The notes beneath the pieces are model-generated. The model did not search any database. It was not told the origin of the DNA and worked only from the letters and a program-made list of their open reading frames with translations. A program made the translations under genes and the position numbers. A stretch of DNA of 64,000 bases from Ectobacillus ponti (GTDB lineage Bacteria > Bacillota > Bacilli > Bacillales > Bacillaceae_G), in assembly GCF_024294785.1 (NCBI RefSeq), contig NZ_JANCLT010000006.1, positions 216,762 to 280,761 on the forward strand. The letters are read 5' to 3'. Below, one piece after another: positions 32,148 to 40,194 of this stretch (its first letter is position 1; every line of letters starts with the position of its first letter).

Positions 32148-35125
32148 ACGAGACAACCTTTTCAATTTATGTAAATGGAAAGGAGTTCACAGCGCGGCCC
32201 GGGCAAACCATTCTGGAGGTTGCGACAGAGCATAACTATATGATTCCAAGCATTTGCTACCATCCTAATCTCGGCAGCATCCAAACCTGTGACACCTGCC
32301 ATGTGGAAGTGGATGGCGAATTGGTTCGTTCCTGTGCAACCAAGGCTGTACCTGGTATGAGGGTGGATTCTCTGTCACAGCGGGTCAAGGATGTCCAATA
32401 TGAGGCGATGTCCCGCATTCTGAAAAACCATGAGTTATATTGTACGGTGTGCGATAACAACAATGGCAACTGCGTGGTACATAATACAGCGGAATTTCTA
32501 GAAATTGAGCACCAGAAATATGAATTTCGGGCAAAGCCATATGCGCCGGACAACTCGCATCCTTTTTACCGGTACGAGCCGGACCAGTGCATTCTTTGCG
32601 GCCGCTGTGTGGAGGCCTGTCAGGATCTGCAGGTGAATGAAACACTGACGATTGACTGGAGCCGGGAAGTGCCGCGTGTCATTTGGGACAATGATGTGCC
32701 GATTGACCAGTCCTCCTGTGTCTCCTGCGGACATTGTGTAACCGTTTGTCCGTGCAACGCCCTGATGGAGAAATCCATGCTCGGGGAGGCAGGCTTCCTG
32801 ACGGCCATTCCGCCGAAGGTGCTGGAGCCGATGATTGACATTACAAAGGAAGTGGAGCCGGGCTATAAAGAAATTTTTGCGATTTCGGAAATGGAATCAG
32901 CGATGCGGCGGGCGCGCATCAAGCGCACCAAAACGGTCTGCACCTATTGCGGTGTCGGCTGCAGCTTTGAAATGTGGACGAAGGACAGGCACATTCTGAA
33001 GGTAGAGCCACAAGCGCATGCACCGGTCAATGGCATTTCCACCTGTGTAAAAGGAAAGTTTGGCTGGGATTTTGTCAACAGTCCGGAGCGTCTGACGAAG
33101 CCGCTGATCCGGCAAGGCGACGAGTTCGTGGAAGCAACATGGGACGAGGCGCTCAGTCTGATTGCATCTAAGCTTAGTGAAATGAAAGAAGAGCATGGTG
33201 CGCATTCCATCGGCTATATCGCCTCCTCAAAGTGCTCAAACGAAGAAAACTATTTGTTCCAGAAATTTGCACGCGCAGTCATGGGTACGAATAATGTGGA
33301 CAACTGCTCCCGTTACTGTCAGTCTCCGGCAACAGCCGGCCTGCTGCGGACGGTCGGCATCGGCGGTGATTCCGGCACGGTGGAGGATTTAATGGCGGCC
33401 GATTTGGTCATGATTGTCGGGGCAAACCCGGCGGAGTCCCATCCGGTGCTGGCAACGCGCCTGAAGCGGGCCCATAAGCTGCATGGCCAAAAGCTGCTGG
33501 TGGCAGATTTGCGGAAGAACGAAATGGCGGAGCGGGCAAATCTTTATATTCATCCAAAGCCAAGCACAGATTTGATTTGGCTTTCAGCAGTGACCAAGTA
33601 TATGTTGGATCAGGGCTGGGAGGACAAAGAGTTTTTGGAGAAGCGGGTATTGGGGCTGGATGAATACAAGAAATCATTGGAGAAATACACTTTGAGCTAT
33701 GCAGCGGAAATGACAGGGCTGTCAGAGGACACGCTGATTGAAGTCGCAACCATGATTCACGAAGCAAAATCAGTCTGTATTTGCTGGGCAATGGGCGTGA
33801 CACAGCATAAGGGAGCAACGGATACAAGCGCATCCATCTCCAATTTGCTGCTGGTTACCGGCAACTATGGACGCCCCGGAACGGGGGCCTTCCCGCTGCG
33901 TGGACATAACAATGTGCAAGGTGCTTGTGATTTTGGCACGATGCCGGCTTGGTTCCCGGGCTATGAGCCTGTGCAGGACAACCGGGTGCGTGAACGCTAT
34001 GAAAAGGCATGGGGCGTTCCGCTTCCGAGCGAGCCTGGTCTTGATAACCATCAAATGGTGGAAGGCATTGACAAGGGCAAGCTGAAGGCACTGTATCTGT
34101 TTGGTGAAGAAATGGCCATCGTTGATTCCAATGCCAACCATGTGGAATCCGCCTTTGAAAAGCTTGAGTTCTTTGTTGTGCAGGATATTTTCTTCAGCAG
34201 AACGGCTCAACATGCCGACGTGGTGCTGCCTGCAGCGCCAAGCCTGGAGAAGGAAGGGACGTTCACGAACACGGAACGGCGCATCCAGCGGTTCTATCGT
34301 GTATTTGAGCCTATGGAGGGAGCACGTCCGGATTGGGAGATATTCCAAGATCTTGCCAACCGCCTCGGCGCAAACTGGAATTACAAGCATCCGGGTGAAA
34401 TTATGGCAGAAGCGGCAAGCCTGGCGCCAGTTTTCGCCGGTGTCAGCTATGAGCGTTTGGAGGACTTCAACAGCCTCGTCTGGCCGGTCAAACCGGACGG
34501 CACAAGCACACCGCTTCTGTATAAGGATCGGTTTGCTTTCCCGGATGGAAAAGCAAGACTGTCGCCGGTGGATTGGACACCGCCATACATTGCCGGCGAG
34601 GAGTATGATTTACATTTGAACAATGGCCGCTTACTGGAGCATTTCCACGAAGGAAATATGACCTACAGATCCAGCGGTATTACGCATAAGGTGCCGCACC
34701 CATGGCTTGAGATTTCACCGGAGGCTGCAGAGGCACGCGGGGTGACGGATGGGGCGCTTGTGAGGTTGACTTCGCCGTACGGCCATGTGAAAGTGCGGGC
34801 TGTTGTGACGGACCGCGTGGAAGGAAATGAGCTGTACTTGACCATGAACGGGCTGGAGGACATTGAAGCGGTCAACCGCCTGACAAGCAGCTATCACGAT
34901 ACAATTACTCATACGCCGAACTACAAGGAAATGGGTGTGAAGATGGAAGTGCTGGAGGAATCTGGAGAGTGTCCGCTGCCGCCGGTCAATCATCGTTTCG
35001 GCCACCGGATTCCGCAGATCAGTGTCCGTGTGGAGGACAAGTGGAAACGCGAGGACTACACACCGCTTCCAGAAATGTTTGGTACAGGAGGGGAAGGATA
35101 TGGCCAAAGCCATCAAACAAATTAA
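32144..35125 (+). CDS. formate dehydrogenase alpha subunit, copy 2
   Basis: 993-aa paralogue of the first dehydrogenase with the same domain order: [2Fe-2S] (CDTCHVEV), YCTVCDNNNGNCVVH, CILCGRCVEAC, CVSCGHCVTVCPC, CTYCGVGCSF, Mo ligand Cys392 in NCSRYCQSPA, and molydop-binding C-terminus. Sequence divergence from copy 1 is spread along the whole length, which argues for an old duplication or separate acquisition. Codon choice is less biased than in copy 1, suggesting lower expression. ATG overlaps focA2; a DUF1641 gene overlaps its 3' end by 26 nt. Confidence 0.93.
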   Translation: MNETTFSIYVNGKEFTARPGQTILEVATEHNYMIPSICYHPNLGSIQTCDTCHVEVDGELVRSCATKAVPGMRVDSLSQRVKDVQYEAMSRILKNHELYCTVCDNNNGNCVVHNTAEFLEIEHQKYEFRAKPYAPDNSHPFYRYEPDQCILCGRCVEACQDLQVNETLTIDWSREVPRVIWDNDVPIDQSSCVSCGHCVTVCPCNALMEKSMLGEAGFLTAIPPKVLEPMIDITKEVEPGYKEIFAISEMESAMRRARIKRTKTVCTYCGVGCSFEMWTKDRHILKVEPQAHAPVNGISTCVKGKFGWDFVNSPERLTKPLIRQGDEFVEATWDEALSLIASKLSEMKEEHGAHSIGYIASSKCSNEENYLFQKFARAVMGTNNVDNCSRYCQSPATAGLLRTVGIGGDSGTVEDLMAADLVMIVGANPAESHPVLATRLKRAHKLHGQKLLVADLRKNEMAERANLYIHPKPSTDLIWLSAVTKYMLDQGWEDKEFLEKRVLGLDEYKKSLEKYTLSYAAEMTGLSEDTLIEVATMIHEAKSVCICWAMGVTQHKGATDTSASISNLLLVTGNYGRPGTGAFPLRGHNNVQGACDFGTMPAWFPGYEPVQDNRVRERYEKAWGVPLPSEPGLDNHQMVEGIDKGKLKALYLFGEEMAIVDSNANHVESAFEKLEFFVVQDIFFSRTAQHADVVLPAAPSLEKEGTFTNTERRIQRFYRVFEPMEGARPDWEIFQDLANRLGANWNYKHPGEIMAEAASLAPVFAGVSYERLEDFNSLVWPVKPDGTSTPLLYKDRFAFPDGKARLSPVDWTPPYIAGEEYDLHLNNGRLLEHFHEGNMTYRSSGITHKVPHPWLEISPEAAEARGVTDGALVRLTSPYGHVKVRAVVTDRVEGNELYLTMNGLEDIEAVNRLTSSYHDTITHTPNYKEMGVKMEVLEESGECPLPPVNHRFGHRIPQISVRVEDKWKREDYTPLPEMFGTGGEGYGQSHQTN

Positions 35126-35597
35126 GCAGACAGCGCCGGACCCGCAGGAGCAGCAAATGCAGGCAGTTTCAGACATGGTGGCTGTGCTTGCTGAAAACAA
35201 GGATGCCATTCTGAAAACGGTAGGCATTTTAAAGGAACTGCATGAAATGGGGGCGCTGGATGCAGTGCATGCGCTGCTCGAAAAACGGGTGGATGTAGGC
35301 GCAATTGCGGTTGGGCAGATGAATCAGACAGGCATGCACAATATGATGAAGAACGGGATGAACGCCGTGAAATTTCTTGGATCGGTACAACCGGAGCGGC
35401 TGGAAATAATGCTGAACGGTGTAGGGCGCGGCCTGCAGCGTCTGACAGATGCTGTGGAACGGGGAGACAAGCCAAGTCTGTGGCAAATCGGCAAAAGCAT
35501 GCGCCATCCCGAGATTCGCACATCTCTGACAACAATGACGGAATTCCTGCATGGCATGGGAGAAGCTTTCTCCCATGACAGCCGGCATGTTCATTAG
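35100..35597 (+). CDS. DUF1641 protein, copy 2
   Basis: 165 aa, the DUF1641 partner of dehydrogenase copy 2: MGALDAVHALLEKRVDVGAIAV and LWQIGKSMRHPEIRTSLT correspond to the family core. It has a Met/Gln-rich N-terminus and a His-containing end (FSHDSRHVH). ATG 35100 after AGGAGGGGAAGG lies inside the end of fdh2, indicating coupling. Confidence 0.85.
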   Translation: MAKAIKQIKQTAPDPQEQQMQAVSDMVAVLAENKDAILKTVGILKELHEMGALDAVHALLEKRVDVGAIAVGQMNQTGMHNMMKNGMNAVKFLGSVQPERLEIMLNGVGRGLQRLTDAVERGDKPSLWQIGKSMRHPEIRTSLTTMTEFLHGMGEAFSHDSRHVH

Positions 35598-35612
35598 AAG
35601 GGGGCGGAACAG

Positions 35613-35843
35613 ATGGAAACAGGCTTGTTTCATATTCCCGAGATGAACAGCGAACGGGATGCTGACAAAGTTCGACAAGTATTACATGAGGTCTGGGGGA
35701 TACGCCGGACCGAGGTGAATGTGCGGACGAAGGAGGCATACTTCAGCTATGATGAGCAGGCAGCCTCCTGCCAGGATTTTGAACAGGCGCTTGCAGATGT
35801 CGGATTCACAGTACAACGGGTAGAAAACAATGGCGGGGAGTGA
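35613..35843 (+). CDS. HMA-like small protein lacking the metal-binding CxxC
   Basis: 76 aa with a ferredoxin-like beta-alpha-beta pattern: FHIPEMNSERDADKVRQVL, GIRRTEVNVRTKEAYFSYD, CQDFEQALADVGFTVQRV. This resembles heavy-metal-associated domains (as in CopZ), but the GMxCxxC loop is replaced by IPEMNSERD, so metal binding by that site is not expected. AAGGGGGCGG precedes ATG. It belongs to the fdh2 operon and may be a structural partner rather than a metallochaperone. Confidence 0.6.
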   Translation: METGLFHIPEMNSERDADKVRQVLHEVWGIRRTEVNVRTKEAYFSYDEQAASCQDFEQALADVGFTVQRVENNGGE

Positions 35844-35848
35844 GCAAA

Positions 35849-35989
35849 ATGCTGCGGATTTGTGAAGTATGCGGCTGCCAAGAGGAAATGGAAGAGACGG
35901 AGGCAGAGATGCAGAAAACCAATATTCTGCATCTGTGTGAGAACTGTCAAAATGACAGGAGAATGCCGGAGTCCCATTTCTTGTTCTAG
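35849..35989 (+). CDS. 46-aa zinc-ribbon microprotein
   Basis: ATG 35849 lies six bases after the stop of the HMA-like gene; GGGGAG serves as ribosome site. Two Cys pairs, C5-x2-C8 (with C10) and C30-x2-C33, in MLRICEVCGC and LHLCENCQND, are spaced like a treble-clef or zinc-ribbon finger. It is the last gene of the fdh2 operon, closed by a strong terminator. No known family; possibly a small metal or electron-carrier accessory factor. Confidence 0.6.
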   Translation: MLRICEVCGCQEEMEETEAEMQKTNILHLCENCQNDRRMPESHFLF

Positions 35990-35995
35990 CAGGGA

Positions 35996-36031
35996 GGGTG
36001 CCGGAATCATAACAATCCGGCACCCTTTTTA
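35996..36031 (+). terminator. terminator of fdh2 operon
   Basis: GGGTGCCGGA (35996-36005) / TCCGGCACCC (36016-36025) followed by TTTTT. Confidence 0.9.
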
Positions 36032-36079
36032 CATAAGCAGGGATTGTATTTTGCAAACAGCTTTGTATGCTTTTGGTTG

Positions 36080-36161
36080 TTTTTGATTGTTTCATGTTGT
36101 TAAGTTAAAAAATGTTGGTTGATAATGATTTAATTTGAATGTTTTTGATTGCTTTGTGTCG
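36080..36161 (+). promoter_or_regulatory. direct repeats, putative FruR operator
   Basis: TTTTTGATTGTTTCATGTTG (36080-36099) and TTTTTGATTGCTTTGTGTCG (36142-36161) share a TTTTTGATTG-TT--TGT core 62 bases apart; a weaker copy starts at 36071. The second overlaps the -35 of the operon promoter, as expected for a DeoR-type repressor binding spaced repeats. Confidence 0.6.
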
Positions 36162-36177
36162 AAATTTGCGCTATGAT
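36149..36177 (+). promoter_or_regulatory. fruRKA promoter
   Basis: TTGCTT (36149-36154), 17-bp spacer, TATGAT (36172-36177). Confidence 0.6.
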
Positions 36178-36219
36178 GAAAGCGTAGTCAAATAGGACAT
36201 ATGCTTAGGAGGTGAAGTG

Positions 36220-36969
36220 ATGCTGACAGCAGAACGACATCAAATTATTCTGAACCTGCTGGAAGAGCAGAAGGTCGTGAAGCTGCAAGAGCTCGTGGAT
36301 GCTACATCCTCATCAGAGTCTACAATCCGAAGGGATTTAAGCCAGCTCGAAAAGGAGAAAAAACTGAAGCGGGTGCATGGCGGAGCAGCCTTGCTGAACC
36401 AGAAGCGGGAAGAACTGAGCATGTCTGAACGATCTGCCAAGAATCTGAGAGAGAAAGCAGAAATTGCCCGCTGTGCGGCATCCCTTGTCCGGAAGGGGGA
36501 CTGTATCTACCTGGATGCAGGAACAACAACCATGCAGATGATTTCTTTTCTGAATGCGGAGGATATTGTCGTTGTGACAAACGGCATTACGCACTTGGAG
36601 GCTCTGCTTGAAAAGAACATTCCCACCTACATCATCGGCGGGGCAGTAAAGCCGGTGACAAGGGCTTTAATCGGACAAGGCGCCATGAGAGGGCTGGAGC
36701 AGTATCGGTTTGACAAAAGCTTTATCGGCGTAAACGGCATCCACTTGGAATATGGATTTACCACGCCAGATCCAGAGGAAGCTGCAGTAAAAGCAAGGGC
36801 GATTTCCTTGGCCCAAAAGGCATACGTACTGGCAGACCATACAAAATGGGGAGAGAGTACATTTGCCAAAATTGCTGACTTGGACGAGGCCATCATCATT
36901 ACTGATGCCTATGGAGAAGAACTGCTGCCGTATAAAGAGAAAACAAGAATAGAGGTTGTGGAAACATGA
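36220..36969 (+). CDS. fruR: DeoR-family fructose operon regulator FruR
   Basis: 249 aa. N-terminal DeoR HTH (RHQIILNLLEEQKVVKLQEL, SSSESTIRRDLSQLEKEKKL) and C-terminal sugar-phosphate sensing domain with YLDAGTTTMQM, IIGGAVKPVTRALIG and DKSFIGVNGI, typical of FruR/FruR-like. Fructose 1-phosphate is the usual inducer. ATG 36220 follows AGGAGGTGAAGTG. The gene overlaps fruK by 4 nt and is first in the operon. Confidence 0.9.
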   Translation: MLTAERHQIILNLLEEQKVVKLQELVDATSSSESTIRRDLSQLEKEKKLKRVHGGAALLNQKREELSMSERSAKNLREKAEIARCAASLVRKGDCIYLDAGTTTMQMISFLNAEDIVVVTNGITHLEALLEKNIPTYIIGGAVKPVTRALIGQGAMRGLEQYRFDKSFIGVNGIHLEYGFTTPDPEEAAVKARAISLAQKAYVLADHTKWGESTFAKIADLDEAIIITDAYGEELLPYKEKTRIEVVET

Positions 36970-37871
36970 TTTACACATGCACGTTAAATCCTTCGATTGA
37001 TTACATCGTAGAAGTGGATGCATTTCAGGTTGGAGCTGTAAACCGCGCAACACACACAGCTAAATATCCAGGCGGAAAAGGCATCAATGTCTCCCGTGTA
37101 TTACAGCGCCTTGGGGCCGAAAGTACAGCTCTTGGATTTATCGGAGGGTTTACCGGTGAATTTGTAAAGCAGGAGCTGGAGAAAGAAGAGATCCGGCACA
37201 GCTTCATTCAAGCAACCGGAGACACACGCATTAATGTGAAGCTGAAATCAGGCGAAGAAACAGAGATTAACGGCCAAGGCCCAATCATTTCGGAAGAGCA
37301 GCTGAAGCAGCTGTTCGCAAAAATCAACGAACTGCAGCACGCGGACATTCTCGTTCTGGCTGGAAGTGTACCATCTTCATTGCCATCATCTATTTATACA
37401 AGCATTGTTCAGGCAGCACAGGAACGAGGCGCGAAAGTAGCAGTTGATACGAGCGGACCCGCACTTCAGGAGATTATCGCAGCGAAGCCGAATTTGGTGA
37501 AACCGAACCATCATGAGCTTGGAGAATTATTCGGAGTGGACATCCAAACAGCGGATGAAGCAATCGAGTACGGCAAGAAGCTTGTGGATATGGGGATTGA
37601 GTACGTTCTTGTTTCCATGGCTGGCGACGGTGCGCTGTTCATCAGCAAAAATGAAGTGATTTTTGCCAAGCCGCCGCGCGGAACAGTAAGAAACTCTGTT
37701 GGTGCAGGCGACTCTATGCTGGCAGGATTTTTAGCAGCCTACACGCAGGGGCAAAGCTTGGAGCAGGCGTTTCGTTTTAGTGTAGCTTCAGGAAGCGCAA
37801 CGGCATTTTCCACAGACTTATGTACAAAGCAGGACGTTGAAAGGCTTTTACCAGAAGTGCAAATTCTTTAA
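36966..37871 (+). CDS. fruK: 1-phosphofructokinase
   Basis: 301-aa PfkB-family kinase that phosphorylates fructose 1-phosphate to fructose 1,6-bisphosphate with ATP. Motifs: TLNPSIDYIV at the start, KYPGGKGINVSRVL (sugar binding), NLVKPNHHELGELFG, and the PfkB signature RNSVGAGDSMLAGFLAA with the catalytic Asp of GAGD. Full length. Coupled to fruR upstream and followed 19 nt later by fruA. Confidence 0.95.
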   Translation: MIYTCTLNPSIDYIVEVDAFQVGAVNRATHTAKYPGGKGINVSRVLQRLGAESTALGFIGGFTGEFVKQELEKEEIRHSFIQATGDTRINVKLKSGEETEINGQGPIISEEQLKQLFAKINELQHADILVLAGSVPSSLPSSIYTSIVQAAQERGAKVAVDTSGPALQEIIAAKPNLVKPNHHELGELFGVDIQTADEAIEYGKKLVDMGIEYVLVSMAGDGALFISKNEVIFAKPPRGTVRNSVGAGDSMLAGFLAAYTQGQSLEQAFRFSVASGSATAFSTDLCTKQDVERLLPEVQIL

Positions 37872-37890
37872 TCAAAAAAGGGGGATTCAC

Positions 37891-39747
37891 ATGAGAATTA
37901 CAGATTTGCTGAAAAGTAATACAATTATTCTCGACCTGAAGGCTTCTACAAAAGCTCAAGCAGTTACTGAGCTGGTTAAGAAGCTGCAGGATGCAGGCAA
38001 ACTGGCAGATGCAGCAAAGTTTGAAGAAGCTATTTGGGCACGCGAGAAGCAAAGCACAACAGGAATTGGCGAAGGCATTGCCATTCCGCACGCAAAAACA
38101 AGTGCGGTACAGACACCGGCAATCGCGTTTGGCCGTTCCAAGGCTGGCGTAGATTATGAAGCACTGGACGGACAGCCAAGCCACCTGTTCTTCATGATTG
38201 CAGCTCCAGAAGGCGCAAACAACGCGCACCTGGAAACACTGGCACGTCTTTCTTCCCTGCTGATGAACAGCGAATTCCGCGCGAAGCTTGAGAATGCTTC
38301 AACTGAAGCGGATGTATTGGCTGCCATCGACCAGTACGAAGAAGTAAAAGAAGAAGCAGCGCCTGCAGGCAGCGGCCAGCTTGTATTGGCAGTAACAGCA
38401 TGCCCGACAGGCATTGCGCACACATACATGGCTGCTGATGCATTGAAGGCAAAAGCAAAAGACATGGGTGTGGACATTAAAGTAGAAACAAACGGCTCCG
38501 GCGGCATTAAAAACGCACTGACTGCTGAAGAAATTGCGAAAGCATCTGCAATCATTGTTGCGGCGGACAAGCAGGTGGAAATGGATCGTTTCGACGGCAA
38601 GCACGTTATTCAAGTGCCGGTTGCACAAGGAATCCGCAAGCCGCAGGAACTGATTGAAAAAGCTGTTAAGAAAGATGCGCCTGTATACCGCGCAACTGGA
38701 TCAGGCCAAGCATCAAAAGGAACAGAGCGCACAGGCTTCTACAAGCACCTGATGAATGGTGTATCCAACATGCTTCCATTTGTTGTGGGCGGCGGTATTC
38801 TGATTGCCATCTCCTTCATGTGGGGGATTAAGGCGTTCGACCCGAAGGATCCTTCTCATAATGCAATTGCAGAATTGCTGATGGGCATCGGCGGCGGCAG
38901 CGGCGCATTCGGTCTGATGATTCCGGTATTGGCCGGCTTTATTGCAATGAGTATTGCAGATCGTCCAGGCTTTGCTCCTGGTATGATTGGCGGCTTCCTG
39001 GCAGCAAGCGGCGGCGCGGGCTTCCTTGGCGGTTTGATTGCAGGTTTCTTGGCTGGTTACATCGTAGTGGGCCTGAAGAAAGCCTTCAGCGGTCTTCCGC
39101 AGTCACTGGAAGGGATTAAGCCGGTATTACTGTATCCATTGTTCGGTATATTGCTGACAGGCGTTATCATGAAGTTAGCCGTAATTCCTCCGGTTACAGC
39201 ATTGAACGCAGGCTTGACAGGCTGGTTGAAGGGTCTTGGCACAGGCAACCTTGTTCTGATGGGTATTGTTCTTGGCGGTATGATGGCTGTTGATATGGGC
39301 GGCCCAATCAACAAAGCAGCCTTCACATTCGGTATCGCGATGATCGATGCAGGCAACTATGCACCGCACGCAGCAATCATGGCTGGCGGTATGGTTCCTC
39401 CGCTTGGCATTGCTTTGGCAACAACATTCTTCAAGAAGAAGTTCACAAAAGCTGAGCGTGAAGCAGGTAAGACAAACTACATCATGGGTGCTTCCTTCAT
39501 TACAGAGGGCGCTATTCCATTCGCGGCAGCTGACCCGGGACGCGTCATTCCGTCCATCATCGTTGGCTCTGCAATTGCAGGCGGCTTGGCAATGGTATTC
39601 GGCATCGGTCTTCCGGCGCCACACGGCGGTATCTTCGTTATTCCGATTGTAAAGGGCAACCCATTCTTGTATGTCCTTTCCATCCTGATCGGCTCTGCTG
39701 TTACAGCAGTGATGCTTGGTCTTTGGAAGAAGGAAGTAAAAGAGTAA
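37891..39747 (+). CDS. fruA: PTS fructose-specific EIIABC
   Basis: 618-aa permease that imports fructose and phosphorylates it to fructose 1-phosphate. EIIA domain (residues 1-145) with phospho-His67 in GIAIPHAKT; EIIB domain (about 163-265) with phospho-Cys171 in TACPTGIAHTYM; EIIC domain (about 285-618) with eight to ten membrane helices (PFVVGGGILIAISFMWG, DMGGPINKAAF, FITEGAIPFAAADPGR). Domain order A-B-C as in B. subtilis. AAAAGGGGGAT precedes ATG 37891. Last gene of the operon. Confidence 0.95.
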   Translation: MRITDLLKSNTIILDLKASTKAQAVTELVKKLQDAGKLADAAKFEEAIWAREKQSTTGIGEGIAIPHAKTSAVQTPAIAFGRSKAGVDYEALDGQPSHLFFMIAAPEGANNAHLETLARLSSLLMNSEFRAKLENASTEADVLAAIDQYEEVKEEAAPAGSGQLVLAVTACPTGIAHTYMAADALKAKAKDMGVDIKVETNGSGGIKNALTAEEIAKASAIIVAADKQVEMDRFDGKHVIQVPVAQGIRKPQELIEKAVKKDAPVYRATGSGQASKGTERTGFYKHLMNGVSNMLPFVVGGGILIAISFMWGIKAFDPKDPSHNAIAELLMGIGGGSGAFGLMIPVLAGFIAMSIADRPGFAPGMIGGFLAASGGAGFLGGLIAGFLAGYIVVGLKKAFSGLPQSLEGIKPVLLYPLFGILLTGVIMKLAVIPPVTALNAGLTGWLKGLGTGNLVLMGIVLGGMMAVDMGGPINKAAFTFGIAMIDAGNYAPHAAIMAGGMVPPLGIALATTFFKKKFTKAEREAGKTNYIMGASFITEGAIPFAAADPGRVIPSIIVGSAIAGGLAMVFGIGLPAPHGGIFVIPIVKGNPFLYVLSILIGSAVTAVMLGLWKKEVKE

Positions 39748-39753
39748 TATAAG

Positions 39754-39806
39754 CAAAAAAGGATGTGCTGCAGGAGCGAGAGAGCCCTGCAGCACATCCT
39801 TTTTCT
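39754..39806. terminator. bidirectional terminator after fruA
   Basis: AAAAAGGATGTGCTGCAGG / CCTGCAGCACATCCTTTTT, 19 pairs, serving fruA and the minus-strand gene that ends at 39806. Confidence 0.9.
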
Positions 39807-40018
39807 TATTCACGGAATGCTTCAGTATTTATGGAATCTGTTGTATGCAGCAGCTGCAAATGGCTGTAGCCTGTCTGCACATCGCTTCGTTTGGCCGGAT
39901 AGTCGGTAAGAATCAATTCTTCCTGCGGTTCGGGCTTGCCAGGACCAATTTGGGAGCAAATAAATAAGAAACAAACTGCTGCAAAACCGCCGACAACGAG
40001 ACGCTTGGCAATCTCCAT
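39806..40018 (-). CDS. small secreted or membrane-anchored protein (70 aa)
   Basis: N-terminal hydrophobic helix (residues 6-22, RLVVGGFAAVCFLFICSQ) followed by a short polar tail with Pro/Glu/Thr. AAGGGAGGAAACG precedes the ATG. No recognised family. Confidence 0.6.
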   Translation of the reverse strand: MEIAKRLVVGGFAAVCFLFICSQIGPGKPEPQEELILTDYPAKRSDVQTGYSHLQLLHTTDSINTEAFRE

Positions 40019-40194
40019 CGTTTCCTCCCTTATCCAAAAAAGTCTTACTTATACATTCCGTAAGCTTTTATTTTTTCCTCCTTGCAATCAAACGACAATT
40101 TCTTCACACATTTACACATTTCTGATTGTTGATTCAGCGATGGTGATGTAAAATTTACTATGAATGCAAACAGACAGAAAAAGGTGAAGTGAAA

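Noticed and set aside
25976-35125. Selenocysteine formate dehydrogenase
   Set aside because: Both enzymes have Cys codons (TGC and TGT) at the ligand position and no in-frame TGA.
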